Assembly (NCBI GenBank): GCA_019137255.1
Contig: WPDH01000354.1
Span: forward strand, 1 to 49,981
Length of the DNA stretch: 49,981 nt
Source: Corinectria fuckeliana
Taxonomy: Eukaryota > Ascomycota > Sordariomycetes > Hypocreales > Nectriaceae
Direction: 5' to 3'
The notes below the pieces were generated by a model. That model did no database searches, was not told the DNA's origin, and worked only from the letters and a program-made list of their open reading frames with translations. This document shows positions 1 through 10,936 of this stretch, one piece after another; position 1 is the stretch's first letter; each line of letters begins with the position of its first letter. The position numbers and the translations under genes are program-made.

Positions 1-3000
1 AGCTACTATAGTAATAAGACTATAATAAAGCTATAATACTAACAGCTAAAAAACAAATATATTAATAAATCCTAGAAAGAATATATATTAGTAATATATT
101 TAAGACTTAAAGCTAATACAGGCCTAATAAAAAGCTTAGAGGAAAGCTACTTATAAAGGTGTTAAAAAGAGAAGAAAGAAAGAAAGATATTATAATCTAA
201 AAGACTAAATAATAAATAATAATAAAGATCTATATAGCTACTAACAGCTGCTAACAGCTATTAAGTGTTAGGTTTATACTAGCTTTTAGCTACTAATAAC
301 TATACTACTAGCTAACTTACTAATAGCTAGCTAACCTACTAGCAGCTAGTTTTACTTACTTAAAATCCTAAGCTTTTAGCTATAACTATAAAGTAACTTA
401 GATATACCTAGCTAGTATAACCTTAATACTTAACTACTCTACTCTTATAGTAGATTAAGTGCTTAATATTTAGTTAACTATTTCTCTCTTTTTTACCTCT
501 TTTTTCTTTTTTCCTTTTTTTTCTTATCTTTTTTTCTCTTTCTCTCTTTTTAATTTTTTTCTAGCTCTCTAGAAAATAAGATAACTTTAGTCTTAGCAAA
601 AAGACTATTTACTTACATATAGTAATAGTATAAGAGGCTTAACCTAAGTCTACTATATAAAGAATATAAGTTTTTATTTAATTTTATAGTTTTTCCTGTA
701 TTTATATAAAATAAAAGCACTATCTACCTTTTAAGTCTATAAAGTATAAATAAATAAATAGTAATATATTAGTATACTTAAGGCTGTAAATAATATATAA
801 TACCTTATTATAGTATTATAGCTAATATAATATAAGTTAATCACTTTATATTATATAATATATAAAGTAGAGCTTTCTCTCTTAGAAGAAGGTTTTTATT
901 CTTATATTAAATATTATTATTAAAATATATAACTATAACTAAAGCTAGTAGTAAAACACTTAGGGTGTTTTTATTTATATAGATAATATAGTAATACTAG
1001 TAAGGCCTTTTATAGTAAATAGTAATAATTAGTTTATCTTACAGCTTATTTCTAATAACTAATAAGCTTAACACCTAGTATATATTTCTTATATAGTAGT
1101 ATTTTTATTTTTTATTAAGGTTTAAAAATCTTATACTATATTACTAACAGATCTAACCTTGCCTACTATACTATATATAAACCCTTAGGTGTATATAAAA
1201 GCTTAAGTGACTTAATACCCTTCTTAAGAGCAGCTTATTACTATAAAGGTACTACTATTTAGATATTAAGTTAAGAGAGAGTAGTATATTAGGTATATAA
1301 ATCACCTTATCTAGTAATAGTAATAGCACTCTCACTCTAATATAAATCTTATATAGACTTATAGTAAGCTTTAAGCTTATAATACTACTTATTATAATAT
1401 AGGTATTACTATCTTAAGTATAATATAGCTAATAGCTATAGTAGAAATAACTTTAAACCAGCTTTTTATTTAGGTAATAAAAAGCTTAGAAATTTACATT
1501 TAGAATATTAATCTATAAGAGTATATTAAGTGGATATAGTAAGAAATATAGTAATATTATTAAATAGCTTAATAAATCTAATTTAGTATTATTATTACTA
1601 TATCTCTTATTATCTTATATATAATATAAGTAACTACTTAGTTTACTTAACCTTATATATAAACTTAGCTATAACTATCTTAAATTAAGCTATTAGGTTA
1701 CTATACTTATACTTAGAAATTCTTTTTTTCTTTCTCTTCCTAGTAATATATTATAATTATATTTCTTATTACTCTTTTATATTTTAAGATAGAGTATTCT
1801 TATTATTATACTATCTCTCTTATAATTAAAGATCTTTCTTAGTTATATTCTAAATATCTTATATATCTTATTATACTAAGAAAGGCTACTTTACTATCTC
1901 TTCTCTTATATTCTACTTAACCTGCTTATTCTTAGCTTTATCTTAATTAAGATAACTTATTATCTTCTTCTTAGTTTAGTTTTTAATACTGCTTTCTGCC
2001 TTATAATAACTTCTTATTTACTTAAAGTTAAAACACTAGTTATATTCTGCTTTACTATAATATAAAGGTAGTCTTATTACCTTCTAGTATTATTAGTTAG
2101 TCTTATAAGCTCTCTAAGGTAATATAGTATACTAGGCCTCTTATACTTTTTTATATTATTAGAAGATAATATAAGAGTTATTAGCTTATAATTTAAGTAT
2201 TACTATTATACTTACTACTATAATAGTTACTAGTCTAGCTGTAAAAAAAGATAGTATATAAGTTGTTATATATATTATTATATATATTATTATTATATAA
2301 GCTATAGTCTTAGATACTATAAGAGATCCTACTAAGAATAATAAGAATAGTAATTAAGTTATAAAGTGAGAAGATATATATATTATTATATATATTATTA
2401 TAGTAGTTTAGGCTAAAGCTTATAATAGATGCTTATAATATAAGAGGTATACTTTAGATCTTATTATATAGCCTTATATATAACATCTTAAATATATTAG
2501 TAAGATTCTTAGTTATAATACCTTCTTAACCTGCTTAAATATAAAGAGCTCACACTATATACTTATTAGTAGTAGTATTAAATTAGCTTTTAGATAATTA
2601 ACCTATATATAAGGCTTAATAATAAGCTAAAGAGTTTCTAAGTGTTAAAAATACTAATATAAATAGAAATAATATAGTTAAAAGAGCTAATTTTACTCTA
2701 GTAAAAGCTAAAGTGAATAAGTATAAAACAGACTAAGAGTCTTAGTAAAAACTCTTATATATATAGAATGTTTTTTTAATAGTTATTACTATTAATTCTT
2801 AACTTTTTATAAGGTGTTATATATAATCTAGCTATAAATATTACTATATAATACACTAAAAAGCTAAAAAGGTGTACTAATATACTACTTAGCTTAATTT
2901 GCTGTAAGCTTAAAAATCTAATTTAAAAGGATAAGCTTAATAATCCTTTAGGCCTTAAAGAGGTTAACTTATAAGGTTTTTATATGTGATTTAATAAGAT

Positions 3001-4430
3001 AATAAATACCTTTACCTTAAGATATAATATATTACTTAAAGTAAAGATATTAGTTAACTTATATCTTAATAAACCTCTCTTTATAAAGATTTAGCTAGGT
3101 GTTTATAATATAGCTTATCTTATTAATATAGCTAAAGATATAACACTTCTTAAACTTCTTAAGTCTCTTATTATAAATATTCTTAGTTGTTAAGGCTATA
3201 ATCTTATGCTAAGAGTTATAAAACTCTTCTCACTTTTTATACTTTTAGGAATTATTCTTATTTTAAGTAAATACAGGCAAGTAATAGCTTAAGACTACTT
3301 TATTAATATACTAAATATATAATATTAAGGTTAACTTAGAAAAACAAGAAATAAAAAAAGTAGTATTTATATAAGTAAGATAGTAATCTATTAGTATTAC
3401 TAACAGAAGGGCTACTTTATAAAGCTTATAAATATCTTATAACTACTTAAGAGCTTAAATAAAGTTATTCTCTTTCTTACTACTAAGAAATATAAATATA
3501 ATATAAAAGGATTATTAGTATATATTAATACTAACTATATTAAGCAGAGGTATCTTATACTTATTAGTCTTATATATATAGTCTAATATAAGCACTTTAA
3601 GATATAACTTAAGGTATCTTAGTAACTTTAAGTATATAAATAATACTACTACTACTTAGCCACTTATATTAAGGTGAATTTAACTTTAGAAGTTATCACT
3701 TTTAAGCTAGTTAATAAGAGTATATATATTACTTTAACCTTAAGTAAGCTACTATTTGCCTTATATAATATAATTATAAATATCTTACTATATAGTAAGT
3801 ATAGTTAAGTTTATATGTAAATATAACTTAACCTCCTTTAGTATAATACTAGTATTTATAAGCTATTAGACTATTACTTCCTCTAGGCCTAATAACTAAT
3901 AAAGTATTAGATATACTAGTTAACTAATACTTAGTTTGTGATTATATTAACTAAACCCTACCTTAGAATAATACCTTAGACTTTATATAGTCTTATATAT
4001 ACTTTTCTTTATAATAATAGAGAAGTAGTATCTTATATAATATGTTAAAGTATCTTACTACTAATTCTTTATAGCTTTAAGAATAAGAGTATACCTTACT
4101 TTATAGTTATAATTAAAAATAGTTATATTTCTTTTATTAGTAGTCTTTTTAGATCTTTTAATTATAAAGGTATAACCTTATAGCCCTGCCTAAGTATTAA
4201 TTATAATATATAACTCCTCCTATAAGTTAAATTAGCCTTTAGGCAGAAAGATATTATTAGGAAAGTAATAGAAAACACTAATTAAGTTTATTATAGTAGA
4301 AGAAGAGCGTAGTAAGTTAAATTAAGATAGTAAAAGCTATTAATTGTTAAATTAGGGGCTAATTTGCTATATGTTAGTTAACCCTCTTTCTAACGCTTTA
4401 CGCAAATCTCTTACATTCTAGATAATAGTT
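1..4430. repeat. AT-rich, RIP-eroded block
   Basis: This stretch is made almost wholly of A and T, with runs of TAATA, CTTATA and TATATTATTA. By eye, CpG is essentially absent until about 4,300 and CpA/TpG is scarce, while TpA is everywhere. No open frame of any length exists on either strand. That is the signature of repeat-induced point mutation (CpA to TpA) acting on transposon DNA, as known for Pezizomycotina. Short internal repeats occur, for example the same TATATATTATTATATATATT-like string near 2,270 and 2,372. The original element cannot be identified by reading, because every coding frame is destroyed. The block stops sharply at about 4,430. Confidence 0.85.
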
Positions 4431-4432
4431 AT

Positions 4433-4484
4433 ACCGCCGGGGGTGCACGAGTCACGTGAGCTTATTTGCACCGCCGGCGGTGCA
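4433..4484. promoter_or_regulatory. GC-rich palindromic element with TCACGTGA box at the AT-block edge
   Basis: Two copies of a 15-bp motif, ACCGCCGG[G/C]GGTGCA, lie at 4433-4447 and 4470-4484, differing at one base and spaced 37 bp apart. The second copy is the core of a perfect 18-bp palindrome, TGCACCGCCGGCGGTGCA (4467-4484). Between them sits the 8-bp palindrome TCACGTGA (4452-4459), which matches the bHLH/Cbf1-type E-box. The element is the first GC-rich sequence after the AT-rich block and lies about 230 bp upstream of the first gene. Its role is inferred: either a promoter element for that gene or a boundary sequence. Confidence 0.5.
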
Positions 4485-4712
4485 GGTATGAGTTCCCGGG
4501 CTTCCGTGGCCTTAGTCATCCCCTTCAGCCGGGTCCCCTGTCTGACACATTTATTGCCCTACCCGCAAATAGGTCCTCGCACTACTGTCTCACCGACAGA
4601 CCCTTGCAAACCTAGCTGAGCACAGCTAGGTACTTAACTTGTCAACTTCTCCACTCCACCACGCATCAGATCGATACCTTACGCAATCGGTACGATCCAG
4701 TATTTCAGGAAA

Positions 4713-5668
4713 ATGGATGCCAGTGTTGCGTCTACTTCAAGACGCCCATCGAGCGTTTCAATGGCGTTGAGTTCTACGCCTGGAACCGATGTGACAACCG
4801 ACCCAGTACCGGTAGTTCAGTTCTCTAATGTGAAGAACCTTTTCTCTGAGATTAACGCTACTACTGGAGATGCCCTCATTATTCAAGGTATATATAGATT
4901 GGGTAATTCAGTGTCAAGTACTTACTAAACTGTTTAGGTGTCTCTGTAGAAGACTTCGATATTATCGATGAAGCAAGATCGCAGAGTGGCCAGAAGTTCC
5001 GCTTCAAACGCTTCCTCGCCGACCCCAGGTTGCTCATTATAACAGTTCCAACAAGGATACACGAGCGACTTCACAATACACTTAATACCCGAATTCTAGG
5101 TGTTATCACTCGAATGGGCCTCGAAGATTCTTGGGCATCTAAGGGATGTTCCACATTTCGAAGACAAGGCCATCCGAATAAAGATGCGGGAGAGGCAGAT
5201 TCATCTGGTGGCCCATTTCCTGAACGCGATGGTGTCAATAATTGGCCAACCCTCGTGATTGAAGCAGGGTATACCCAAAGCCTGCAAGCTTTACGGAGAG
5301 ACATGCACTGGTGGTTTCGCGCGTCGAACCACCAGGTCAAGATTGTTCTGCTCCTTAAGGTGGAAATGACCTCGGGAAAGATTATCATCGAAAAGTACCA
5401 AGAATTCCCCGCTCAGCCTCGCCTTGGAGCTACCACAACTCGAGCAGCAGCTACTCTTGAGCCTCGACTAAGCCATACTATTGAAATTTCCCGTGCTTCT
5501 GGCAGTACGAATCACATGGATCCAGCGTCATACATCGTCACTAGGGGGGCACTACGACTAGAATTCCATCTACTCTTCCTCCGAGTACCAGGACCCGGGG
5601 AGCAAGACATTATTGTTGGGATTCAGGATCTTCAGAAGCTCGCAGTAAAGGTGTGGAACTTGGTATAG
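4713..5668 (+). CDS. fungal protein of unknown function with nuclease-like core, probably truncated
   Basis: Two exons, 4713-4887 and 4938-5668, joined across a 50-nt intron (GTATAT...CTAAAC...TTTAG), give 301 aa. The N-terminus is serine-rich. The C-terminal half has a pattern I recall from a widespread fungal hypothetical family: 'PTLVIEAGYTQSLQALRRD', a Trp-rich helix, then 'VKIVLLLKVE'. The spacing of Glu, Asp and Lys resembles a PD-(D/E)XK nuclease fold of the Uma2 type. That fold call is an inference, not an established assignment. The frame ends at TAG 5666-5668 but stays open for 43 further codons beyond it, so the stop may be a mutated CAG. The gene is the nearest one to the left AT-rich block. 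Function is unknown. Confidence 0.6.
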
Positions 5669-5800
5669 CGGGAAGATGGCGAGCTATTCAACATGAAACG
5701 ACTCGCATCCGAGCGACAGGAACAAAGAACCCGAGCAGGAGGGCTAGGAGCTATGGTGCAAACGGCGGTGACTCGATTGACCGAATCTACGGCCAACTGA
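5669..5800 (+). pseudogene. in-frame extension beyond the TAG of the preceding gene
   Basis: Directly after TAG 5666-5668 the same frame runs on without a stop for 43 codons to TGA 5798-5800. It encodes a hydrophilic, Arg/Glu/Thr-rich tail that looks like ordinary coding sequence. A single CpA-to-TpA change (CAG to TAG) would explain the premature stop. Alternatively the family may really end here and the open tail may be chance. Confidence 0.4.
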
Positions 5801-6352
5801 GATAATGAAACGATTGAATTTGGAATTGACTGGCCTAGATAACGGTGATCCTTTTAAGCTATTATCCCTCCTGAGACCAAGTTTCCAGCTCCCTCTCCAC
5901 CTCAACGCCGCAAACCGTCCGCAATCGGGAAAGGATACCGGTATCTAGATAGGCTGTAACCGAGCGAGGGACTTGAGCGACCTGACCGGGGGGCAAATGA
6001 AGCTCGGGGTACTTTGCCTATCGCAGGCTGGCGTCGGACAACCCACGATGCGTTGCCGGGATATGGCCATCTCTTATCGCGATGCCTCTTCGTCCCGCAG
6101 ACTTGGAGTGCATTATCCGACGCGGCCGTGCCGCACACAGTGGACGGATAACGCACCGTTGAAATTGTACTCCGAGTTGTATGTATGTACAGTATATTAT
6201 TACCGATAAGATTTCTAGAGATACGGATCCAGCAACTCGGTTAGACTATCCATATCCGGCCTCTGCATTTACTTGCAACTCTACCATCGGCATGTCTTAT
6301 AGGCCCAGGTCAAGTCATCACAGCGTGAACTTCACCACTCGTCACAGCCACC
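5801..6352. other. intergenic, nothing recognised
   Basis: I see no supportable gene here. The short open frames on both strands lack similarity, splice continuity or sensible composition. The last part is the presumed promoter of the hydrolase-like gene that starts at 6353. Confidence 0.5.
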
Positions 6353-7885
6353 ATGTACGCAGACACATCCCAGCCACCTCCGGCCCTCCCTCAGCTCCAG
6401 CCAAGAGACGTCCAGCCGGGCGTGTCGCTGCTAGCACCGCTTTCTCGCCGCGGCCACGGCCCGGGCATTGTCCTCCTGACAGCCGACTCGGCCGACCGGT
6501 TGAGCATCAAGGAATTCGTTCCGTCCGCCTCCATCAAATGGGCCGAGGAAGGGTTCGCCGTCGTCGAAATCCAAGCTGCGGCCCTTGCTGCGGGGACAGC
6601 CGTCCTGCAAGCAGCGGTCGAGGCGCTGGGAGAGTGTGCGAAGTGCGACGGGACCGAGAAGATTGGGCTGGTCGGTACGTTGTGTCTCGTAACCGGGTTT
6701 CGTCATGTTCCAGCTTTACCAACACTCGCCTTTCAGCGTATGATCCAGAGCTGTGGACTCAGATCGTCCCAGCCCTCCCTTCAATCCCTCAAATCTCAGG
6801 CGCCATAGTGTATGCCAACCAAGGCCACGACACTCGACAGGGCCAAGCAGCGGTGCCAGTTCTCGTGCACTTGGCCGGGAAATCCTCAGTCCTGCCGACC
6901 CGCACGCCGCAGTTCGCCGAGTACTTCTACCCTTCTCTCGCATCCTTCGAGTTCGCCACGCCCTTTGCGAGCGAGTTCAACTATTCCGCCGAGGCAGTCT
7001 CCCACACGCGGAATTTGACGTTCCTCAAGCCCCTAGTCGGGGGACCTTTCTTCGACTTGGAAGCGCTCTGGGACGAGCACACTCACTATGAGTTTACCGA
7101 CCGCTCTGTTGGGCACACCATGGCCACCATGGTCCAGGAGCCCTATGTGAATCACATACCCACGGCAAGTCCCCCTTGGCTCCTTGGCGTGTTTGGTCTT
7201 GAGACTCATGTCTTACCTATCAGATGACTGGGGGTATCGGCCGCGAACGGCTAAGCAGCTTCTATCGCCACCACTTCATCTTCCAAAACCCCGACGACAC
7301 GGAGCTTGAGCTGACGAGCCGAACCATCGGCATCGACCGCGTCATAGACGAGTTCATTTACAAGTTCACCCACAGCAAAGCCGTCGACTGGCTGTAAGTC
7401 TCCGTCAGAACGCAAAAATCTCACCGGCCTCCTGCTGACAAACGTTCCATGCAGAGTTCCTGGGATCCCTCCTACAGGAAAGTACGTTGAAGTGCCCATG
7501 ACCGCGGTAGTCAACGTACGAGGAGACCGCCTGTACCACGAGCATATTGCATGGGATCAAGGGAGCGTTCTTCGACAGCTGGGGCTTTTACCCGAGTTTT
7601 TGCATTTCCCTTACCCCCTTCCAGATGGCCGGGTTGCGGCCGCAGGGAGGCAGTTCCAATACCAAGTCCCCGTTGCAGGAGCAGAGACGGCGAACAAAAT
7701 GCGGGAGAAGAACTCTACCGAGTCCAACGAGATGTTTAGTTTTAGTGTACGAGAGACAGACCTCGAGTACAAAGGTAGCTTGTAGCATTCTGTGACCTAA
7801 TCGACCAACTTTGTCTCACATCGCATGGTAATCAGGAGGCGACAGCTGGAAATCAAGGTTAGAATTGTTCTACTCCTTGTCCTAA
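6353..7885 (+). CDS. dienelactone hydrolase-like / SnoaL-like two-domain protein
   Basis: Five exons (6353-6674, 6737-7164, 7224-7393, 7455-7774, 7836-7885) give 429 aa. The N-terminal part (about residues 20-180) follows the alpha/beta-hydrolase pattern of carboxymethylenebutenolidase-like proteins ('GIVLLTADSAD', 'EKIGLVG', 'SGAIVYANQGHD'). From about residue 219 ('WDEHTHYEF', 'EPYVNHIPTMTGG', 'TIGIDRVIDEFIY', 'RLYHEHIAWDQ') it follows the SnoaL/NTF2-like half of the same fungal family. Where a true dienelactone hydrolase has a GxCxGG nucleophile elbow, this protein reads 'GLVGAYDPELW', so the catalytic Cys appears absent and hydrolase activity is doubtful. Intron 2 is GC-AG (ACG|GCAAGT). 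The last short exon was placed by splice consensus and is the least certain part. The transcript runs toward the convergent chitin synthase gene. Confidence 0.82.
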
Positions 7886-8143
7886 CATGCATACGTATGG
7901 GGACCCAAACCCTTCATCATCCTAAACGCCGCCCCCTAACCTTGTAGGGCTACATCCAAACAATACTTGATCAACATGAAGCTGCAACACCACAGCCGAG
8001 CACCCGAAAATGCAGATCCAACAGCACATAAAACAGCTTCCAGTCTCCTCCTGAACACTATTCATAAACTGGGTATAAGCCGAAAGAATACAAGCCACGT
8101 CTGTCTCTCGCATGAGCGCTGGACAGGCGGTCATTGTGCATGC

Positions 8144-10936
8144 TTAGACACCGCGGAACATGCGAACGATCAGAAACCACATGGCGCCGAGAAACTTAAA
8201 GGTGCTGAGAAACGCCACGCTCCACAAGACGATGGCCATGTAGATGTTGGAGCGGGCAAGCTCCTGGTCGTCTTTGCTCGTGCCGGGAGTGATCTTATCC
8301 AGGCCCGCAGAGCTCAAGACCACTGCCGCGAGTGCGAAATTGGTAACCATCCAGACGAGGACCACACCAGTTCGAACACCCCTGTAGTAGTCCATCTGTT
8401 TTTCTTGCAGTTGAGCGGGCGTGGGCTCGGTTTTGGGTTCAACGTGCTTGGTGGCGAACACGGTAACCTCTCGCTGGTACTGTGCATTGAGGTCGCCTTC
8501 GTCGGGCAGATCCGTTTTACCCTGTCCATCCTTGGTGCTGACCGAGGGTAGCTTCTCAACCTTGTCGTCACCTTTGGTGCCCCACGAAACGTCATGTGTA
8601 TTGCAGAAGGCGTACACATTAAGAACGTTGGTAAAGGTTGGAGTCAAGAGCATGTATTGGCCCAAGGATGTGACCATGTGCCAGGGGTCGAACATGAGGA
8701 TAGACGCAATAAGCCAGATACCGAAGGTTGACATGACGGAGATGATCAGTGTGTAGAAAACTTGGTTCTTAAAAAGTTGGCTGATGCTGAAGCCATCGGA
8801 ATCATTCACATCAGTGATGATGGCCTTGACCGAGATGAAAATGGCAGCGAACAAGAGATATCTGTAAGATGTTAGCGTATGCTTCTAATAAGAGGGATTC
8901 AGGTATCCTTACACCATGAGCACCGCCCAAAAGTAGACCATGGTAAGATAGAGCTTTCCAGACCCACCAGGCCGGTTTCCCAAGGAGAGAACAAAGCAGG
9001 TAATTAGGAAGACGCCATAAAGCCAAGTGAAGACGACACCCAGGATTTCTCCAGTCCTACCGAGGAGATCATCGTCGCCCAAGCTCGTCGTCAGAATCTT
9101 GAATACCAGGAAGAAGTTACCAATGGCAAACCACGCAAAGATCATGTTGATAGTGTTGAAGACGAATTCAATGAAGAAGGCAAACTTTCGCAGAAAGGTG
9201 TGATCGGAACGGAAAAAGTCGTAGAAGTGAACGATGGCGTAGATTGCAGCGAAGAAGGAACCGTTCAGCCAGCGACGTCGCTGGAGGATCAGCTCCGTTA
9301 CCGTATCGGGCACATCAGTCTCGCCGGTGGCAGACTTGACGTATTGCAAGATCCAGTGACAGTTCCTCTTGGTGACCAGTTCGAAGCAGAGAATACGATC
9401 TTCGGCCAGGTACATGTTGGATTCGAAGAGACCGGCCTCGCCTCCGCCGTGGAGCGTCTCACCCAGGAAATACTTCTCCAAGGGTCCTTTTCCGTTCTTG
9501 TCGTTTTGCAAGGCGACGTACCGGTACGCAGAAAAGGCACCAGGCAAGACGGAGATGAAACCAAAGGCGGACTCCAGTGGCTTATCGAGGATGTTGCTCA
9601 TCTTGTACTCGAAGTTCTGCGCAGCGACAATGGGGTTCAACAGGTACTTTCCACCTTTACCCAGCATGGCCTTGATTTCGCCACAAGTACCGCCGCACAT
9701 TGGCTCCAAGTCAAACGCCTTCCAGAGATGATAGATGGAGTTGCCGCCGGGGCGGGTACCAGCGTCGAGGAGGACGCAAATGTTGGGGTCAAGAACCCGG
9801 CCAAAGGCTGAGAAGAACCATCTGTGCGAGTTGATCTTCTTGGCGTTCTTCTCCTTGAGACAGAAGAGTATCTGAACAGGTTGACGTCGGTGGACGAGCG
9901 AGACCACGTCATTCTTGAGCTGCAGGTGGGTTTGCGTAGTGTATTCGTAAATGTGGGCCGTCACGTCCTTGTCGTTAACCTTTTGTTTGGCAATGCCCTC
10001 CTGATAGACGCCCATACCGGCCAATAGAGCCCTCGTCCTGGGGTTGATCTTGCCACGACCATCGCTGACGACACACACCACGATCTTCTTCCAGGCATCC
10101 TTGCCCCAGGTCTTGCTGTTGGGGCGATTGCACATATATTCGACGTTCTTGAAGACACCAATCATAGTCCGAGCGAAAAGGATGTCGTCTTCGTTGTACA
10201 TGGTGACGACGATGAATAACTCGGTGTGGCGGGGCTTGCTGAAGAGCTTTTGTCGCAGAGTGAAGTTTTCCTCGTAGAAGTTGTTGGGGTCGCAGGTGGC
10301 AGCCGTATATCGCATGTGGGTAAACTCGTCGCGCTCGCCGTGGGGGTTTTGCTGGAGCAAAACGGGGGGGACTGGGCAGTCAAGAACAAGGTTACCTCTG
10401 TAGAGCAGGACCTGCTTGACTGTCTTCCATCGCTTGATGCCTCCACCCTGCGGAGGCTGTCCTGGCTGGTCCTGGTATTGCTCCGTGGGCGCATCGGAGT
10501 CTTGGTGCGCCAACATCGGGCGGCGATCATCGTAATCGTAGCCCTGCTCGTACCCTTCCTGGGGGTTTGGCTCGTAGGGCTGGCTGTAGTAGCCATCGTG
10601 GTGCGCCTCGGGGTTCACCGAATAATCGCTGGGGCCATAGCCGGAGAGGTTATCGACGGAGTGCTGCAAGGCCTTGTTAGCTAATTCCACTTTTTGTTGC
10701 ACCGGGTGATGGCGCAAGGTCTGCGGCGCAGGCTCGGGAAGGCATGTACGCACTGCCGCATTGAGGTTCAGGTGGTCACTGGGAGTGCCGAGTCTGTGGG
10801 GATCGGGTGCAGGAGGCATGTCGAGGTGCGACTGCGAGTGCTGCTGGTGATCGTAGGGATTGTCGTCGAGCTGGTAGCCGTGTTGGAGCGGATTCCCCGG
10901 CGAGGGAGTCCTGGGTAGGGCTCGACGCTGGTCCAT
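8144..10936 (-). CDS. chs: chitin synthase (class I/II type)
   Basis: The enzyme transfers GlcNAc from UDP-GlcNAc onto growing chitin at the plasma membrane. Two exons (10936-8913 and 8861-8144) separated by a 51-nt intron give 913 aa, normal for class I/II enzymes. A Gln/Pro/Tyr-rich cytosolic N-terminus (residues 1-165) precedes the catalytic core: 'RDEFTHMRYTAATCDP' (202-217), 'VTMYNEDD' (244-251), 'VVSDGRGKINPRTRA' (289-303), the EDR motif (512-514) and QRRRW (552-556). Several membrane segments follow, then a cytosolic loop beginning 'NTHDVSWGTKGDDK' and two final membrane helices ending in 'RMFRGV'. The core reads most like class I from memory of the families, but class II is not excluded without a tree. 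The start at 10936 is the first ATG in frame; a short upstream coding exon remains possible. Confidence 0.96.

Noticed and set aside
1..4430. Attempt to name the eroded element (a copia-like polyprotein was considered)
   Set aside because: No motif survives in any frame. Assigning a retrotransposon class by eye would be guesswork.
5902..6209. Two short frames on opposite strands between the first two genes
   Set aside because: They overlap each other, are low in coding character and match no family I know.
6181..7227. 348-codon frame taken as one exon
   Set aside because: Only its second part (from 6737) is coding. The first part is read in a wrong frame across exon 1 and intron 1 of the hydrolase-like gene.
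9200..9811. 203-codon plus-strand frame
   Set aside because: It is antisense to the conserved chitin synthase core and not conserved as protein.
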